A DNA stretch of 64,000 bases from Tolypothrix sp. PCC 7910 (GCF_011769525.1 NZ_CP050440.1:7612001-7676000), one strand, 5' to 3'; positions 1 through 9,146 are shown, counted from the first letter of the stretch. Notes: generated by a model not told the origin, from the letters alone. Program-made: numbers and translations.

Positions 1-128
1 AATCCTTAAAAGCAGAAATTTCCCTATTATTTACCAGTAGTAAAATTGCGATCGCTCTAAATATTAATTATTGTTGCGGATCAATTCGCTACAATGCAAA
101 AACAGATTGCTTCTCAAGCCTTTAGCTT

Positions 129-602
129 ATGTTGATCCGTCCTGCTACGCCAGCTGACGTACCCAAAGTTTTACCAATGGTTGCAAAGATATGTGCTTTG
201 CATGAAGCCTGGGACTCTGCCAAATATGGGTTTCTACCTCATCCAGAACAGCGTTATCAAAACTGGTTGGGAAGATTGGCAAATAGCAATAGCAGCGTAT
301 TTCTCGTAGCTGAAGATGAAGAGAATTTAGTGGCGTTTCTAGTAGCGACAGTTGAGCGCGAAATTCCTATTTATCGGTTAAAGGAATTTGCTTTTATTCA
401 CGATATTTGGGTTGAGCCAGAATATCGCCAACAAGGGTTAGCACGGCAGATGGTAATAGTGGCTGTTGAAAGCTTTGAGAAAGCGGGGATTAAACAAATC
501 AGGCTAGATACCGCAGCAATTAACGAAGCGGCGCGGCGGTTATTTGCATCTTGTGGTTTTCGCATCAGCACTATAGAAATGCTGATGGAATTAAACCAAT
601 AG
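129..602 (+). CDS. GNAT family N-acetyltransferase
   Basis: A 157-residue single-domain protein. It opens with the beta1-alpha1 pattern of the GNAT fold (LIRPATPADVPKVLPMV) and carries the acetyl-CoA pyrophosphate-binding motif A around residues 97-110 (EPEYRQQGLARQMV, a variant of Q/RxxGxG/A). The C-terminal AARRLFASCGF pattern is also usual for the family. It should transfer an acetyl group from acetyl-CoA to an amine; the substrate cannot be read from the sequence. It is monocistronic: a perfect palindrome with a short T run follows the stop, and the next gene is on the other strand. The family is secure, the substrate unknown. Confidence 0.88.
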   Translation: MLIRPATPADVPKVLPMVAKICALHEAWDSAKYGFLPHPEQRYQNWLGRLANSNSSVFLVAEDEENLVAFLVATVEREIPIYRLKEFAFIHDIWVEPEYRQQGLARQMVIVAVESFEKAGIKQIRLDTAAINEAARRLFASCGFRISTIEMLMELNQ

Positions 603-608
603 CTGTAG

Positions 609-628
609 AGACGCGATTAATCGCGTCT
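609..628 (+). terminator. palindromic terminator of the acetyltransferase gene
   Basis: A perfect 20-base inverted repeat AGACGCGATTAATCGCGTCT lies 6 nt after the stop codon and is followed by TTATT. It can form a strong hairpin on either strand, so it may also serve ndhN, which converges from the right. Its core GCGATTAATCGC recurs at 13949-13964, so it is also a dispersed repeat. Confidence 0.6.
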
Positions 629-633
629 TTATT

Positions 634-698
634 CAAAAGTCCAAAGTCAAAAGTTAAGAGTCAAAGGACAAATGACCAATGACCAATGACCAATGACT
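634..698. repeat. heptamer repeat tract between convergent genes
   Basis: The spacer carries variants of AAAGTCA followed by four near-perfect copies of the heptamer ATGACCA (671-698). This is the short tandem repeat style typical of Nostocales spacers. No coding content is visible; the tract ends at the ndhN stop codon. Confidence 0.7.
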
Positions 699-1173
699 AA
701 CTCGCTAAAAGCGTTTTTTCTAGAGGAGTCCAACGGAAAGCGCGATCGCCACCTCTTTCAATCACTACTTTGACTTTTGGTTCCAAGCGTGGTAAAGCTG
801 TCAAAAAGTCAAGTTCTTGATTGGAAAGAATATGTCCCTCAATGATCCACAAAACCAGTCCTTTAGACTTGGGCGGTAACTGTTCTAGATGAGAACTGAT
901 AATAGGTGGCAAATAGTATACATAACCTACTGCTGCACCAGTACCAGTACTTTTTTTACCCAGATGGGGTGGTCTGACTCCATGAACTCCTGTGAGATAG
1001 GCCGCCAAATCTCCTAGTCCCTTAGCAGTAATGTGGAGGGTTTCATACCCAGTTGCGCGCAGTCGGCGACGGTACCGACCTTCATAACCCCCTTCTGGAG
1101 GAACATAAACACCAAGAGATCCAACTTTTTCTAGTTCGCGAATAAAAGCGTTGCCAGTGGTAAGTAGTGCCAT
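697..1173 (-). CDS. ndhN: NAD(P)H-quinone oxidoreductase subunit N (NDH-1)
   Basis: A 158-residue protein matching the cyanobacterial/chloroplast NdhN family along its whole length. The start MALLTTGNAFIRELEKVGSL, the segment YEGRYRRRLRATGY and the C-terminal VVIERGGDRAFRW are characteristic. NdhN is a peripheral subunit specific to the photosynthetic NDH-1 complex and sits at the thylakoid membrane, where NDH-1 supports cyclic electron flow, respiration and CO2 uptake. It is soluble, with no membrane helix, as expected. It is a single gene transcribed away from the ribosomal operon, with its promoter in the long spacer to the right. Confidence 0.95.
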   Translation of the reverse strand: MALLTTGNAFIRELEKVGSLGVYVPPEGGYEGRYRRRLRATGYETLHITAKGLGDLAAYLTGVHGVRPPHLGKKSTGTGAAVGYVYYLPPIISSHLEQLPPKSKGLVLWIIEGHILSNQELDFLTALPRLEPKVKVVIERGGDRAFRWTPLEKTLLAS

Positions 1174-1500
1174 AGATATTCGTTCTATCTCACTTAGATA
1201 TCTCTATTATTTACCGCGAACCGCTAAATTCAGTTCAATAATAAACTTATGATCTGGATTAGCTTTACTTGGTAGCAATCCATTGATATCGCTTCAACGT
1301 AATTTTAAGACCTCTGGGCAGGGGAGACATAGAGCATGAAGGCGCATGGTAGTTAGTAATAACAATTTCCTATTAGGAATTACCAATTACCGATTACCCA
1401 ATGCTCAATGCAAAAAAATTTATAGACAAATCTAAATAAATCATTTATATTGTTAGATTGTGACCAAATACGCAAATTAGGTTGCCATCTTATTGGCATT
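1174..1500. other. spacer upstream of ndhN
   Basis: No open frame with coding character is visible. Part of it (about 1360-1400) is a string of ATTAC/AATTACC-like short repeats (GAATTACCAATTACCGATTACC). It should hold the leftward ndhN promoter and probably the rightward promoter of the rplC transcript, but no clear -35/-10 pair can be named with confidence. Confidence 0.4.
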
Positions 1501-2171
1501 CTAAGCTAGTGTGAGCATCAAGGTCTGATGACTTGACTCCAACAAGGATGAATCTAGCTGAGATTGGCCGAAGACTGGTAAACTAAAAAAGCTTTCGGGT
1601 CAAATACAGAACTTACGGCTGGGTAATTAAAACCAACCCTAAGTTCCAGACTACATTCACTCCTGTAGTCCTGAAAAAGTGGGCAAAACCTTGAACAATA
1701 GTTTAAGGTATTTTAGTCGGAGTAGAAACTGAGCAGTAATGTTGGTTTGATCGCATTACATCAGTCTTAGTTAAAGGATACTGGGTGGCAAAAGCTGCTT
1801 AAGTCCCACTACAACACGGCTGTCGTCTAAAGTGGAAAATCCACACAAGACGCTGCCTCCAGAAAGTGCCTAAGCAATTGCCCGGATGAAAGCATTGCTG
1901 CACAAAGCGCAAAGCTCTAAAGCCTTGCCTTGATTCCAAAAGTTGCCCTTCCCATGAGGAAGGTGCTTATGGTTGTTCTGGTGAACTAGTGAGTGAAAGT
2001 AAACGGATTCACCAAACAGTAAGGACATAGTTTTTTGTGTCCCGGAGAAGTTGGAGTGGCCAAAGCGGCTATAAATTTCGGAGGCTAATCCAACCTCACT
2101 CGGTGTGCAAAATTTATGTCTTTTAGAGTCCGATGCCAAGGTTAGCAAGTAGATAAGGAGAACCAGTTACT
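1501..2171 (+). promoter_or_regulatory. candidate structured leader RNA of the rplC operon
   Basis: About 670 nt upstream of rplC lack a convincing gene but contain many potential stems. At 1818-1857 a three-part nested hairpin pairs GGC/GCC, CGTCT (1824-1828)/AGACG (1848-1852) and GTGGA (1832-1836)/TCCAC (1840-1844). Near 1650-1675 GACTACA pairs with TGTAGTC, and near 2050-2095 GTTGGA pairs with TCCAAC around an AGCC/GGCT-like inner stem. A minus-strand frame of 92 codons at 1870-2148 looks accidental. By position this could be an autoregulatory leader of the ribosomal operon. The regulator is unknown. Confidence 0.45.
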
Positions 2172-2804
2172 GTGTCTGTAGGTATTCTCGGCACCAAGCT
2201 GGGCATGACCCAAATCTTTGACGATGCAGGAGTAGCAATTCCTGTCACCGTTGTGCAAGCGGGCCCATGCACTGTTACCCAAGTTAAAACAAAACAAACT
2301 GATGGTTACGCTGCCATTCAAGTTGGTTTTAGCGAAGTTAAACCTAAGGCACTAAACAAACCGCTTTTAGGTCACTTAGCAAAATCATCTGCCCCAGCGT
2401 TACGTCATTTGAATGAGTATCGTACAGATACTGCTAGCGATTATGCTTTAGGTCAAGAAATTAAAGCAGATATTTTTAGTGCAGGTCAAATTGTAGATGT
2501 AATCGGTACAAGTATCGGTCGTGGCTTTGCAGGCAACCAAAAGCGTAACAACTTTGGTCGCGGGCCAATGTCACATGGTTCTAAAAACCATAGAGCACCC
2601 GGTTCCATTGGTGCTGGTACAACCCCAGGTCGTGTCTATCCCGGAAAACGGATGGCAGGACGCTTAGGTGGTAGCCGCGTCACAATCCGCAAGTTGACAG
2701 TAGTGAGAGTAGATGCAGAGCGCAATTTACTGCTAATCAAAGGAGCTATTCCTGGAAAACCAGGCGCTCTCGTAAATATTGTGCCTGCTAAACAAGTTGG
2801 TTAG
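2172..2804 (+). CDS. rplC: 50S ribosomal protein L3 (uL3)
   Basis: A 210-residue L3, full length for bacteria. It has the conserved start [13 protein letters not shown] and the central loop ([22 protein letters not shown]) that reaches toward the peptidyl-transferase centre of 23S rRNA. L3 is an early assembly protein of the large subunit. The start is GTG, preceded by AAGGAG ending 11 nt upstream. It is the first gene of the large ribosomal cluster. As in other cyanobacteria the S10 gene does not precede it, so control of the operon cannot rely on an S10-linked leader like that of E. coli. Confidence 0.98.
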   Translation: MSVGILGTKLGMTQIFDDAGVAIPVTVVQAGPCTVTQVKTKQTDGYAAIQVGFSEVKPKALNKPLLGHLAKSSAPALRHLNEYRTDTASDYALGQEIKADIFSAGQIVDVIGTSIGRGFAGNQKRNNFGRGPMSHGSKNHRAPGSIGAGTTPGRVYPGKRMAGRLGGSRVTIRKLTVVRVDAERNLLLIKGAIPGKPGALVNIVPAKQVG

Positions 2805-2907
2805 TCAAGAGTCATTAGTCAAGAATCACGAGTCATTAGTCATTGGCTAAAGACAAGTGACCAAGGACAAGTGACAAAGGACAAATGACAAAGGACAAGT
2901 GACAAAG
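2805..2907. repeat. inverted heptamer tract between rplC and rplD
   Basis: The left half carries GTCATTAGTCA-type heptamers and the right half GACAAGTGAC / AAAGGACAAATGAC-type heptamers. These are roughly reverse complements, so the mRNA could fold into a long imperfect hairpin. An AAGGA within a repeat copy (2891-2895) lies 12 nt before the rplD ATG and may act as its ribosome binding site. Confidence 0.65.
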
Positions 2908-3540
2908 ATGGTTCAGAGTATAGTTAAAAATTGGCAAGGAGAACAAGTCGGAGAGACTTCGTTTGATTTGCGCGTTGCCAAAGAAGAAACAGCGGCTCAT
3001 ATTGTACATAGAGCCTTAGTTAGACAACAGACTAATGCTCGTCAAGGAACTGCTAGTACAAAAACCCGTTCCGAAGTAAGAGGCGGTGGTCGCAAACCTT
3101 GGCGGCAAAAAGGTACAGGTCGCGCTCGTGCAGGGTCAATCCGTTCACCCTTATGGCGTGGTGGTGGTGTAATCTTCGGGCCAAAACCCAGAGATTTTGA
3201 TTTAAAAATGAACCGCAAAGAGCGGCGCTTGGCACTGCGAACAGCTTTTGTCAGCCGTCTGGACGATTTAATAGTAGTAGAAGAATTTAGCGAACAGCTA
3301 TCTCGCCCCAAAACCAAAGAATTAGTTGCAGCACTAGCCCGTTGGGGAGCTGCACCAGAAGCGAAAACACTTTTAATTTTGTCTGAAATTGCGGAGAACA
3401 TTAACTTGTCAGCCCGCAACGTAGAAAATTTAAAGGTAATTGCAGCAAATCAGTTAAACGTTTTCGATCTACTGCACGCTGACAAAATTGTAGTTACAGC
3501 CTCAGCAATAGAAAAAATTCAGGAGGTCTACAGTGCCTAA
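2908..3540 (+). CDS. rplD: 50S ribosomal protein L4 (uL4)
   Basis: A 210-residue L4. The glycine/arginine-rich segment [20 protein letters not shown] (about residues 65-85) is the extended loop that lines the nascent-peptide exit tunnel. The start is placed at ATG 2908 ([15 protein letters not shown]), which fits cyanobacterial L4 proteins. An in-frame GTG nine bases earlier lies inside a repeat tract and would only add repeat-coded residues. In E. coli, L4 is the autogenous repressor of the S10 operon; whether it binds the leader upstream of rplC here is unknown. It overlaps rplW by 8 nt. Confidence 0.97.
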   Translation: MVQSIVKNWQGEQVGETSFDLRVAKEETAAHIVHRALVRQQTNARQGTASTKTRSEVRGGGRKPWRQKGTGRARAGSIRSPLWRGGGVIFGPKPRDFDLKMNRKERRLALRTAFVSRLDDLIVVEEFSEQLSRPKTKELVAALARWGAAPEAKTLLILSEIAENINLSARNVENLKVIAANQLNVFDLLHADKIVVTASAIEKIQEVYSA

Positions 3541-3847
3541 CTTCGACCCCCGCAACCTCGCTGACTTAATACGTCGCCCCATTGTGACAGAAAAGGCGAC
3601 TATCCTGATGGAGTTAAATAAATACACTTTTGAAGTAACTCCTCAAGCAACTAAACCAGAAATTAAGGCTGCGATCGAAGACTTATTTCAGGTCAAGGTT
3701 GTCAAAGTCAATACTTCTAACCCACCACGGAAAAAGAAGCGTGTGGGCAAATTTATTGGTTACAAGCCCCAATATAAGAAAGCGATAGTAACAATCGCAT
3801 CTGGGGATGTAGAGAAGGTTAGACAAGTTCTATTCCCAGAGGTCTAA
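3533..3847 (+). CDS. rplW: 50S ribosomal protein L23 (uL23)
   Basis: A 104-residue L23 with the family motifs [12 protein letters not shown] near the start and [15 protein letters not shown] in the rRNA-binding loop. L23 sits at the mouth of the exit tunnel and docks trigger factor and the signal recognition particle. It starts with GTG inside the end of rplD. A strong AGGAGG lies 6 nt upstream of the start, consistent with translational coupling to rplD. Confidence 0.97.
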   Translation: MPNFDPRNLADLIRRPIVTEKATILMELNKYTFEVTPQATKPEIKAAIEDLFQVKVVKVNTSNPPRKKKRVGKFIGYKPQYKKAIVTIASGDVEKVRQVLFPEV

Positions 3848-3854
3848 AACAAAA

Positions 3855-4718
3855 ATGGGTACTCGTTCTTATCGCCCCTATACCCCTAGTACTCGCCAAG
3901 TTACAATCTCTGACTTTGCGGAAATTACCAAAAGTGAGCCAGAAAAATCGCTCACTAAGTACGTACACCGTCCAAAAGGACGAAATAATCAAGGACGGAT
4001 TACAAGCCGTCGTCGAGGTGGCGGTCATAAACAGCTTTACCGCATCATCGATTTTAAAAGAGATAAACGCAACATTACAGGTACAGTCACAGCCATTGAG
4101 TACGATCCAAATCGCAATGCGCGGATTGCCTTAGTGTTATATGAAGATGGTGAAAAACGGTACATTCTTCAACCCAATGGGTTAAAAGTTGGCACCAAAA
4201 TTATTGCTGGGCCAGAATCTCCTATTGAAGATGGCAATGCTTTACCTTTAGCGAATATTCCTTTGGGTACCAGTGTTCATAACGTAGAAATGACTCCTGG
4301 GAAAGGTGGCCAAATTGTGCGTTCTGCTGGTGCTACCGCGCAAGTTGTAGCCAAAGAAGGTAATTACGTTACTTTAAAACTGCCTTCTGGTGAAGTTCGC
4401 CTAATTCGTCGCGAGTGTTACGCCACAATTGGACAAGTCGGTAACACCGACGCGAGAAACCTAAGTGCTGGTAAAGCCGGAAGAAATCGCTGGAAGGGTC
4501 GCCGTCCTAAGGTTAGAGGTAGCGTCATGAACCCCGTTGACCACCCCCACGGTGGTGGTGAAGGTAGAGCGCCAATTGGGAGATCTGGGCCTGTTACTCC
4601 TTGGGGTAAACCTACTTTGGGTGCTAAAACCCGCAAACCCAAGAAAGCTAGCAGTAAATTCATTGTACGCCGTCGCCGTAAATCTTCTAAACGCGGTCGT
4701 GGTGGTCGTGAATCTTAA
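3855..4718 (+). CDS. rplB: 50S ribosomal protein L2 (uL2)
   Basis: A 287-residue L2, full length. It has the OB-fold/SH3 core and the conserved C-terminal loop [12 protein letters not shown] (about residues 223-234), whose histidine lies near the peptidyl-transferase centre. The C-terminus is very basic ([13 protein letters not shown]). It contacts 23S rRNA and takes part in subunit bridging. It starts 7 nt after rplW. The Shine-Dalgarno sequence is weak, so coupling to rplW is likely. Confidence 0.98.
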   Translation: MGTRSYRPYTPSTRQVTISDFAEITKSEPEKSLTKYVHRPKGRNNQGRITSRRRGGGHKQLYRIIDFKRDKRNITGTVTAIEYDPNRNARIALVLYEDGEKRYILQPNGLKVGTKIIAGPESPIEDGNALPLANIPLGTSVHNVEMTPGKGGQIVRSAGATAQVVAKEGNYVTLKLPSGEVRLIRRECYATIGQVGNTDARNLSAGKAGRNRWKGRRPKVRGSVMNPVDHPHGGGEGRAPIGRSGPVTPWGKPTLGAKTRKPKKASSKFIVRRRRKSSKRGRGGRES

Positions 4719-4830
4719 ATTTAGTTGTGGGTAGTGAGTCAAGAGTGCTGAGTAGAATTGTCCAACTCAACACTTACAACTCAAAACTCAAAGCTTAAAA
4801 CTCAGAACTCAGAACTCAGCACTTAAAAAT
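4719..4830. repeat. heptamer-type repeat tract between rplB and rpsS
   Basis: After the rplB stop the spacer consists of AACTCA / GAACTCA-type short repeats (AACTCAAAACTCAAAGCTTAAAACTCAGAACTCAGAACTCAGCAC in blocks). The left part contains GTGAGTCAAGAGTGCTGAGT, whose complement resembles the right part (ACTCAGCACTT), so a hairpin is again possible. No standard ribosome binding site is visible just before the rpsS ATG. Confidence 0.6.
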
Positions 4831-5109
4831 ATGGGTCGTTCTCTTAAAAAAGGTCCTTTCGTAGCCGATCACTTGCTCAGCAAAATTGAAAAGCTGAACG
4901 CTAAAAACGAAAAACAAGTTATTAAAACTTGGTCGAGAGCATCGACAATTTTACCCTTGATGGTAGGTCACACCATCGCAGTCCATAACGGACGGCAACA
5001 CGTCCCCGTTTTTGTCAACGAGCAAATGGTAGGTCATAAATTGGGAGAATTTGCTCCCACACGTACCTACAGGGGTCATGGTAAAAGTGACAAAAAATCA
5101 GGGAGATAG
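4831..5109 (+). CDS. rpsS: 30S ribosomal protein S19 (uS19)
   Basis: A 92-residue S19. The start [11 protein letters not shown], the central [25 protein letters not shown] and the end [13 protein letters not shown] are diagnostic. S19 is in the head of the small subunit, next to S13, and contacts the large subunit. It sits between rplB and rplV as in nearly all bacteria. Upstream is a repeat tract rather than a normal leader. Confidence 0.98.
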   Translation: MGRSLKKGPFVADHLLSKIEKLNAKNEKQVIKTWSRASTILPLMVGHTIAVHNGRQHVPVFVNEQMVGHKLGEFAPTRTYRGHGKSDKKSGR

Positions 5110-5153
5110 TTAAGAGTCTATTCAATATTGACTCTTGACAACAGGAGAAAATT

Positions 5154-5510
5154 ATGGCTACTGATACAACTGAAGTCAAAGCGATCGCTCGTTTTATCCG
5201 CATTTCTCCCTATAAAGTACGTCGTGTACTCGATCAAATTCGGGGCAGATCGTACCGAGAAGCGCTAATTATCCTAGAATTCATGCCTTATAGAGCTTGT
5301 GAACCAGTTTTAAAGGTTCTCAGAAGCGCTGCCGCTAATGCCGAGCATAATGCTGGTTTAGACCGTGCCCAGTTAGTAATTACTCAGGCATACGCTGACC
5401 AAGGCCCAGTACTCAAAAGATTCCAACCCAGAGCACAGGGTCGAGCTTACCAAATTCGCAAGCCAACGTGTCATATCACTGTAGCTGTAGCCGCAGGTGC
5501 TACTGAATAA
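5154..5510 (+). CDS. rplV: 50S ribosomal protein L22 (uL22)
   Basis: A 118-residue L22 with the N-terminal segment [23 protein letters not shown] and the C-terminal beta-hairpin region ([15 protein letters not shown]) that lines the exit tunnel near the macrolide site. The ATG is preceded by ACAGGAGAAA, a good ribosome binding site, which fixes the start. The gene is 44 nt from rpsS and in the standard order. Confidence 0.97.
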   Translation: MATDTTEVKAIARFIRISPYKVRRVLDQIRGRSYREALIILEFMPYRACEPVLKVLRSAAANAEHNAGLDRAQLVITQAYADQGPVLKRFQPRAQGRAYQIRKPTCHITVAVAAGATE

Positions 5511-5562
5511 TGACTAGACACGAACCCATTGCGTAAAGTAAGAAATTTTAGAGGAACCATTC

Positions 5563-6324
5563 GTGGGACAAAAGATTCATCCAGTTGGTTTTCGGCTGGG
5601 TATTACACAAGAACACCAATCTCGCTGGTTTGCTGTTCCTGACAAATATCCAGAACTGCTCCAAGAAGACCACAAGCTCCGTCAATATATCGAACAAAAG
5701 CTAGGCAGACTCGCTCAAAATAACGCTGGCATTTCAGAAGTACGGATTGAGCGCAAAGCCGACCAAATCGACTTAGAAGTTCGTACAGCTAGACCTGGTG
5801 TAGTAGTAGGTCGTGGTGGTCAAGGTATCGAATCCTTACGTACCGGACTACAAGAACTTTTGGGTAGCAATCGCCAAATTCGCATCAACGTAGTAGAAGT
5901 ACAACGAGTTGATGCTGATGCTTATTTGATTGCGGAATATATCGCTCAACAACTCGAAAGACGTGTATCTTTCCGTCGGGTAGTACGCCAAGCGATTCAA
6001 CGTGCCCAACGCGCTGGTGTTCAAGGTATCAAAGTCCAAGTTAGCGGTCGGCTTAACGGTGCAGAAATTGCCCGTACAGAATGGACTCGTGAAGGTAGAG
6101 TACCTTTACATACCTTAAGAGCTGACATCGATTACTCTTACTGCACAGCTAAAACCGTTTATGGAATTCTGGGCATCAAAGTATGGGTATTTAAGGGCGA
6201 AATCATCCCCGGACAAGAAGAAGCCGCACCCGCACCCACCTCTCGTGAGCGCGAGCGCGAGCCTCGTCGCCGTCAACAACAACGCCGTCGCCAACAATTT
6301 GAAGACCGCTCAAATGAAGGGTAA
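5563..6324 (+). CDS. rpsC: 30S ribosomal protein S3 (uS3)
   Basis: A 253-residue S3. The start is [20 protein letters not shown]-binding domain has its GXXG loop in [10 protein letters not shown] (about residues 82-91), and the C-terminal domain includes [15 protein letters not shown]3 lines the mRNA entry channel. The last 35 or so residues form a Pro/Ala then Arg/Gln/Glu-rich tail ([20 protein letters not shown]), a low-complexity extension compared with short bacterial forms. The start codon is GTG with GAGG 10 nt upstream. Confidence 0.97.
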   Translation: MGQKIHPVGFRLGITQEHQSRWFAVPDKYPELLQEDHKLRQYIEQKLGRLAQNNAGISEVRIERKADQIDLEVRTARPGVVVGRGGQGIESLRTGLQELLGSNRQIRINVVEVQRVDADAYLIAEYIAQQLERRVSFRRVVRQAIQRAQRAGVQGIKVQVSGRLNGAEIARTEWTREGRVPLHTLRADIDYSYCTAKTVYGILGIKVWVFKGEIIPGQEEAAPAPTSREREREPRRRQQQRRRQQFEDRSNEG

Positions 6325-6410
6325 ATCGTCATTAGTCATTAGTCCTTAGTCCTTGGAAATGACAAATGACAAATGACAAATGACAAATGACAAATGACAA
6401 GTGACAAACC
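6325..6410. repeat. heptamer tract between rpsC and rplP
   Basis: GTCATTAGTCATTAGTCCTTAG is followed by six tandem copies of AAATGAC (about 6357-6398) and a variant. The left and right halves are complementary (ATTAGTCATT against AATGACAAAT), so an mRNA hairpin is possible. The tract runs to within 3 nt of the rplP ATG, and no clear Shine-Dalgarno sequence is seen near the start. Confidence 0.7.
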
Positions 6411-6836
6411 ATGTTAAGTCCAAGAAGAACTAAATTCCGCAAACAACAGCGCGGACGGATGGAGGGTCTAGCCCACCGTGGTAGCACCCTTAACTTTGGC
6501 GATTTCGCGCTCCAAGCACAAGAACCTGCTTGGATTACCTCCAGACAAATCGAGGCTTCTCGTCGAGCCATGACCCGCTACATTCGCCGGGGTGGACAAA
6601 TCTGGATTCGGATTTTCCCCGATAAACCCGTAACCATGCGTCCAGCTGAAACCCGGATGGGTTCCGGTAAAGGTAACCCAGAGTTTTGGGTAGCTGTAGT
6701 TAAACCAGGGCGGATTTTGTTTGAAATCGCTGGGGTTTCCGAAGAAGTTGCCCGCGAAGCCATGCGCTTGGCTGCATACAAGCTGCCAATCAAAACTAAA
6801 TTTATTGTGCGCCCTCAAGTACAGGAGCAGGAGTAG
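6411..6836 (+). CDS. rplP: 50S ribosomal protein L16 (uL16)
   Basis: A 141-residue L16 with the conserved start [16 protein letters not shown], the segment [19 protein letters not shown] and [20 protein letters not shown]16 sits at the base of the central protuberance and helps position tRNA in the A site; it joins late in large-subunit assembly. It follows a repeat tract. The end of the gene carries CAGGAGCAGGAG, which provides the ribosome binding site for rpmC. Confidence 0.98.
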   Translation: MLSPRRTKFRKQQRGRMEGLAHRGSTLNFGDFALQAQEPAWITSRQIEASRRAMTRYIRRGGQIWIRIFPDKPVTMRPAETRMGSGKGNPEFWVAVVKPGRILFEIAGVSEEVAREAMRLAAYKLPIKTKFIVRPQVQEQE

Positions 6837-6839
6837 GTT

Positions 6840-7067
6840 ATGCCTCTTCCCAAGATTTCAGAAGCTAGAGAATTAACAGATGAAAAACTGGCTGAGGAAA
6901 TTGTTGCTGTTAAAAGACAACTATTTCAGTTGCGTTTGCAAAAAGCGACCAGACAATTAGACAAGCCCCATCAGTTTAAACATGCCCGACATCGCCTAGC
7001 ACAATTGCTAACGGTAGAAGGAGAACGGAAACGGGCAGCAAGTCAACAGTCTCAAGAACAAAAGTAG
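6840..7067 (+). CDS. rpmC: 50S ribosomal protein L29 (uL29)
   Basis: A 75-residue helical-hairpin protein with the L29 pattern (LTDEKLAEEIVAVKRQLFQLRLQ, then HQFKHARHRLAQLLTV). It lies at the exit-tunnel rim next to L23. It starts 3 nt after rplP, whose tail contains the ribosome binding site, so translation is probably coupled. The C-terminal QQSQEQK is a short low-complexity tail. Confidence 0.96.
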   Translation: MPLPKISEARELTDEKLAEEIVAVKRQLFQLRLQKATRQLDKPHQFKHARHRLAQLLTVEGERKRAASQQSQEQK

Positions 7068-7073
7068 GAGATT

Positions 7074-7325
7074 ATGGCAGTCAAAGAACGAGTTGGCTTG
7101 GTAGTGAGCGATAAAATGCAAAAAACGGTAGTAGTAGCCGTAGAAAACCGCGCTCCTCACCCCAAGTACGGCAAAATTGTAGTTCAAACCCGGCGCTATA
7201 AAGCTCATGACGAGGACAATCAGTGCAAAGTGGGCGATCGCGTTCGCATTCAGGAAACTAGACCCCTGAGCAAAACCAAGCGCTGGCAAGTCACAGAAAT
7301 TCTCAACGCTAAAGCTACAACTTAA
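7074..7325 (+). CDS. rpsQ: 30S ribosomal protein S17 (uS17)
   Basis: An 83-residue OB-fold protein. [21 protein letters not shown] and the loop [23 protein letters not shown] are diagnostic. S17 is an early binder of 16S rRNA in the body of the small subunit. GTAGGAGATT precedes the ATG, and it lies 6 nt after rpmC. Confidence 0.97.
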   Translation: MAVKERVGLVVSDKMQKTVVVAVENRAPHPKYGKIVVQTRRYKAHDEDNQCKVGDRVRIQETRPLSKTKRWQVTEILNAKATT

Positions 7326-7366
7326 TAGTTGTTATCGAACTAACAACTTAACAAGGGAGACAAATT

Positions 7367-7735
7367 GTGATTCAACCCCAGACTTACCTGAATGTCGCAG
7401 ATAATAGTGGTGCCCGGAAGCTAATGTGCATCCGCGTGTTAGGCGCAGGCAACCGCCGTTATGGTGGCGTGGGTGATAAAATTATTGCCGTTGTCAAAGA
7501 TGCTCAACCCAACATGGCTGTGAAAAAGTCGGATGTGGTAGAGGCAGTAATTGTCCGCACTCGTAAAAGTATTAATCGAGACAGCGGTATGAGCATTCGA
7601 TTTGACGATAACGCCGCAGTGATCATCAACAAAGATGGTAATCCCAGAGGCACACGGGTATTTGGCCCAGTCGCACGGGAACTGCGTGATAAGAACTTCA
7701 CCAAAATAGTTTCGTTGGCTCCGGAGGTGCTGTAA
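7367..7735 (+). CDS. rplN: 50S ribosomal protein L14 (uL14)
   Basis: A 122-residue L14, the universal length. [26 protein letters not shown] and the C-terminal [12 protein letters not shown] are diagnostic. L14 forms part of an inter-subunit bridge. It is also the docking site of the silencing factor RsfS, encoded at 39367-39828 in this window. The start is GTG with AAGGGAGA upstream. It overlaps rplX by one base (TAATG). Confidence 0.98.
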   Translation: MIQPQTYLNVADNSGARKLMCIRVLGAGNRRYGGVGDKIIAVVKDAQPNMAVKKSDVVEAVIVRTRKSINRDSGMSIRFDDNAAVIINKDGNPRGTRVFGPVARELRDKNFTKIVSLAPEVL

Positions 7736-8085
7736 TGGCAAAACAGCCACAACCCAAGGTGTTTCATAAAATGCACGTCAAAACTGGCGACACTGTACAA
7801 GTAATCGCTGGTAAGGACAAAGGCAAAGTTGGTGAAGTGATCAAAGCACTACCACAACTTAGTAAAGTTATTGTCAAAGGCGTAAATATTAAAACTAAGC
7901 ACGTGAAGCCCCAACAAGAGGGAGAATCTGGAAGAATTATTACTCAAGAATTCCCGATTCATAGCTCTAACGTGATGCTTTACTCCACTAAGCAAAATGT
8001 CGCCAGTCGGGTGTGCTACACCTTCACCGCTGAAGGCAAAAAAGTACGGAAGCTCAAGAAAACTGGCGAGATTTTGGATAAATAA
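7735..8085 (+). CDS. rplX: 50S ribosomal protein L24 (uL24)
   Basis: A 116-residue L24 with a KOW motif in [20 protein letters not shown] (about residues 16-35), followed by [19 protein letters not shown]24 is one of the two initiators of large-subunit assembly. It starts within the stop codon of rplN, so translation should be coupled. The 90 nt after it hold two hairpins before rplE. Confidence 0.97.
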   Translation: MAKQPQPKVFHKMHVKTGDTVQVIAGKDKGKVGEVIKALPQLSKVIVKGVNIKTKHVKPQQEGESGRIITQEFPIHSSNVMLYSTKQNVASRVCYTFTAEGKKVRKLKKTGEILDK

Positions 8086-8101
8086 TCATCCGCCAAGGGA
8101 C

Positions 8102-8157
8102 GATTTTAGAATTGCATCTAAAATCTAGAATGGGAGTTTCCCTGACCAAGACCAGGG
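8102..8157 (+). promoter_or_regulatory. paired hairpins in the L24-L5 spacer
   Basis: Two stems lie between rplX and rplE. The first is GATTTTAGA (8102-8110) with TCTAAAATC (8117-8125), a perfect 9-bp stem with a 6-nt loop. The second is CCCTG (8140-8144) with CAGGG (8153-8157). In E. coli the spc operon is repressed by S8 binding the mRNA at this gene junction, so this is a candidate autoregulatory site. That function is inferred from position only. Confidence 0.4.
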
Positions 8158-8175
8158 ATAAACAGGACAAAAACT

Positions 8176-8724
8176 ATGGCGACCACAAGACTCAAAACCT
8201 TATATAACGAGACAATCGTCCCTAAACTGACCAATCAGTTTCAATATACCAACGTTCATCAAGTACCGAAGTTGGTCAAGATTACTGTGAACCGAGGTTT
8301 GGGAGAAGCAGCATCCAACGCCAAAGCACTGGATGCGTCTCTAAATGAAATTGCAGTGATCACTGGTCAAAAACCAGTAGTAACACGGGCGAAAAAGGCG
8401 ATCGCTGGCTTCAAAATTCGTCAAGGGATGCCTGTTGGGATCATGGTGACCTTAAGAGGCGAAAGGATGTATGCCTTCCTCGACAGACTTGTTAGCTTGT
8501 CTCTGCCCAGAATTAGAGACTTTCGCGGCGTTAGCCCCAAAAGCTTTGACGGACGCGGTAACTACACTCTAGGTGTGCGAGAGCAGTTAATTTTTCCAGA
8601 AGTCGAGTACGACAGCATCGATCAAATCCGTGGTTTAGATATTTCCATCATTACCACAGCGAAAAACGACGAAGAAGGTCGCGCCCTACTGAAAGAATTG
8701 GGTATGCCTTTTCGCGATCAATAA
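8176..8724 (+). CDS. rplE: 50S ribosomal protein L5 (uL5)
   Basis: A 182-residue L5 with the patterns [32 protein letters not shown] and [21 protein letters not shown]5 binds 5S rRNA and tRNA in the central protuberance. The spacer in front contains two stems (8102-8157). No S14 gene follows, unlike the E. coli spc operon; rpsH comes next, as is normal in cyanobacteria. Confidence 0.98.
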   Translation: MATTRLKTLYNETIVPKLTNQFQYTNVHQVPKLVKITVNRGLGEAASNAKALDASLNEIAVITGQKPVVTRAKKAIAGFKIRQGMPVGIMVTLRGERMYAFLDRLVSLSLPRIRDFRGVSPKSFDGRGNYTLGVREQLIFPEVEYDSIDQIRGLDISIITTAKNDEEGRALLKELGMPFRDQ

Positions 8725-8744
8725 GTTCATCTAAAGAGGGAACG

Positions 8745-9146
8745 ATGGCGGCTAACGACACAATTGCAGATATGCTGACGCGCATCCGCAATGCCAACTT
8801 GGCGAGGCATCAAACTACACTAGTGCCCGCAACAAAACTCACCCGTAGTATTGCCAAAGTACTACGTGATGAAGGCTTTATTGCAGAATTTGAAGAATCA
8901 GGTGAAGGTGTAAAACGGAACCTGGTGATTTCCTTGAAATACAAGGGTAAAAATCGTCAGCCACTGATTACTGCCCTTAAGCGGGTTAGTAAGCCAGGTT
9001 TGCGAGTTTATTCCAATAGAAAAGATTTACCCAGAGTACTGGGCGGTATCGGCATTGCGATTATTTCAACATCCAGTGGAATTATGACAGACCGTGAAGC
9101 GCGTCGTCAGAACTTGGGTGGAGAAGTACTGTGCTATGTCTGGTAG
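8745..9146 (+). CDS. rpsH: 30S ribosomal protein S8 (uS8)
   Basis: A 133-residue S8: [19 protein letters not shown] at the start and the C-terminal [26 protein letters not shown] are diagnostic. S8 binds the central domain of 16S rRNA. In E. coli it is also the repressor of the spc operon. AAAGAGGGA precedes the ATG. The downstream spacer is a repeat tract. Confidence 0.98.
   Translation: MAANDTIADMLTRIRNANLARHQTTLVPATKLTRSIAKVLRDEGFIAEFEESGEGVKRNLVISLKYKGKNRQPLITALKRVSKPGLRVYSNRKDLPRVLGGIGIAIISTSSGIMTDREARRQNLGGEVLCYVW

Noticed and set aside
1818-1857. Known riboswitch or RNase P RNA in the rplC leader
   Set aside because: None of the conserved core motifs of TPP or cobalamin riboswitches, tmRNA or RNase P RNA were recognised.
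1870-2148. Minus-strand open frame of 92 codons in the rplC leader
   Set aside because: No family resemblance, no ribosome binding site, and it coincides with predicted RNA stems of the plus-strand leader.
3042-3419. Minus-strand frame opposite rplD
   Set aside because: It is a shadow of the L4 coding sequence with no independent support.
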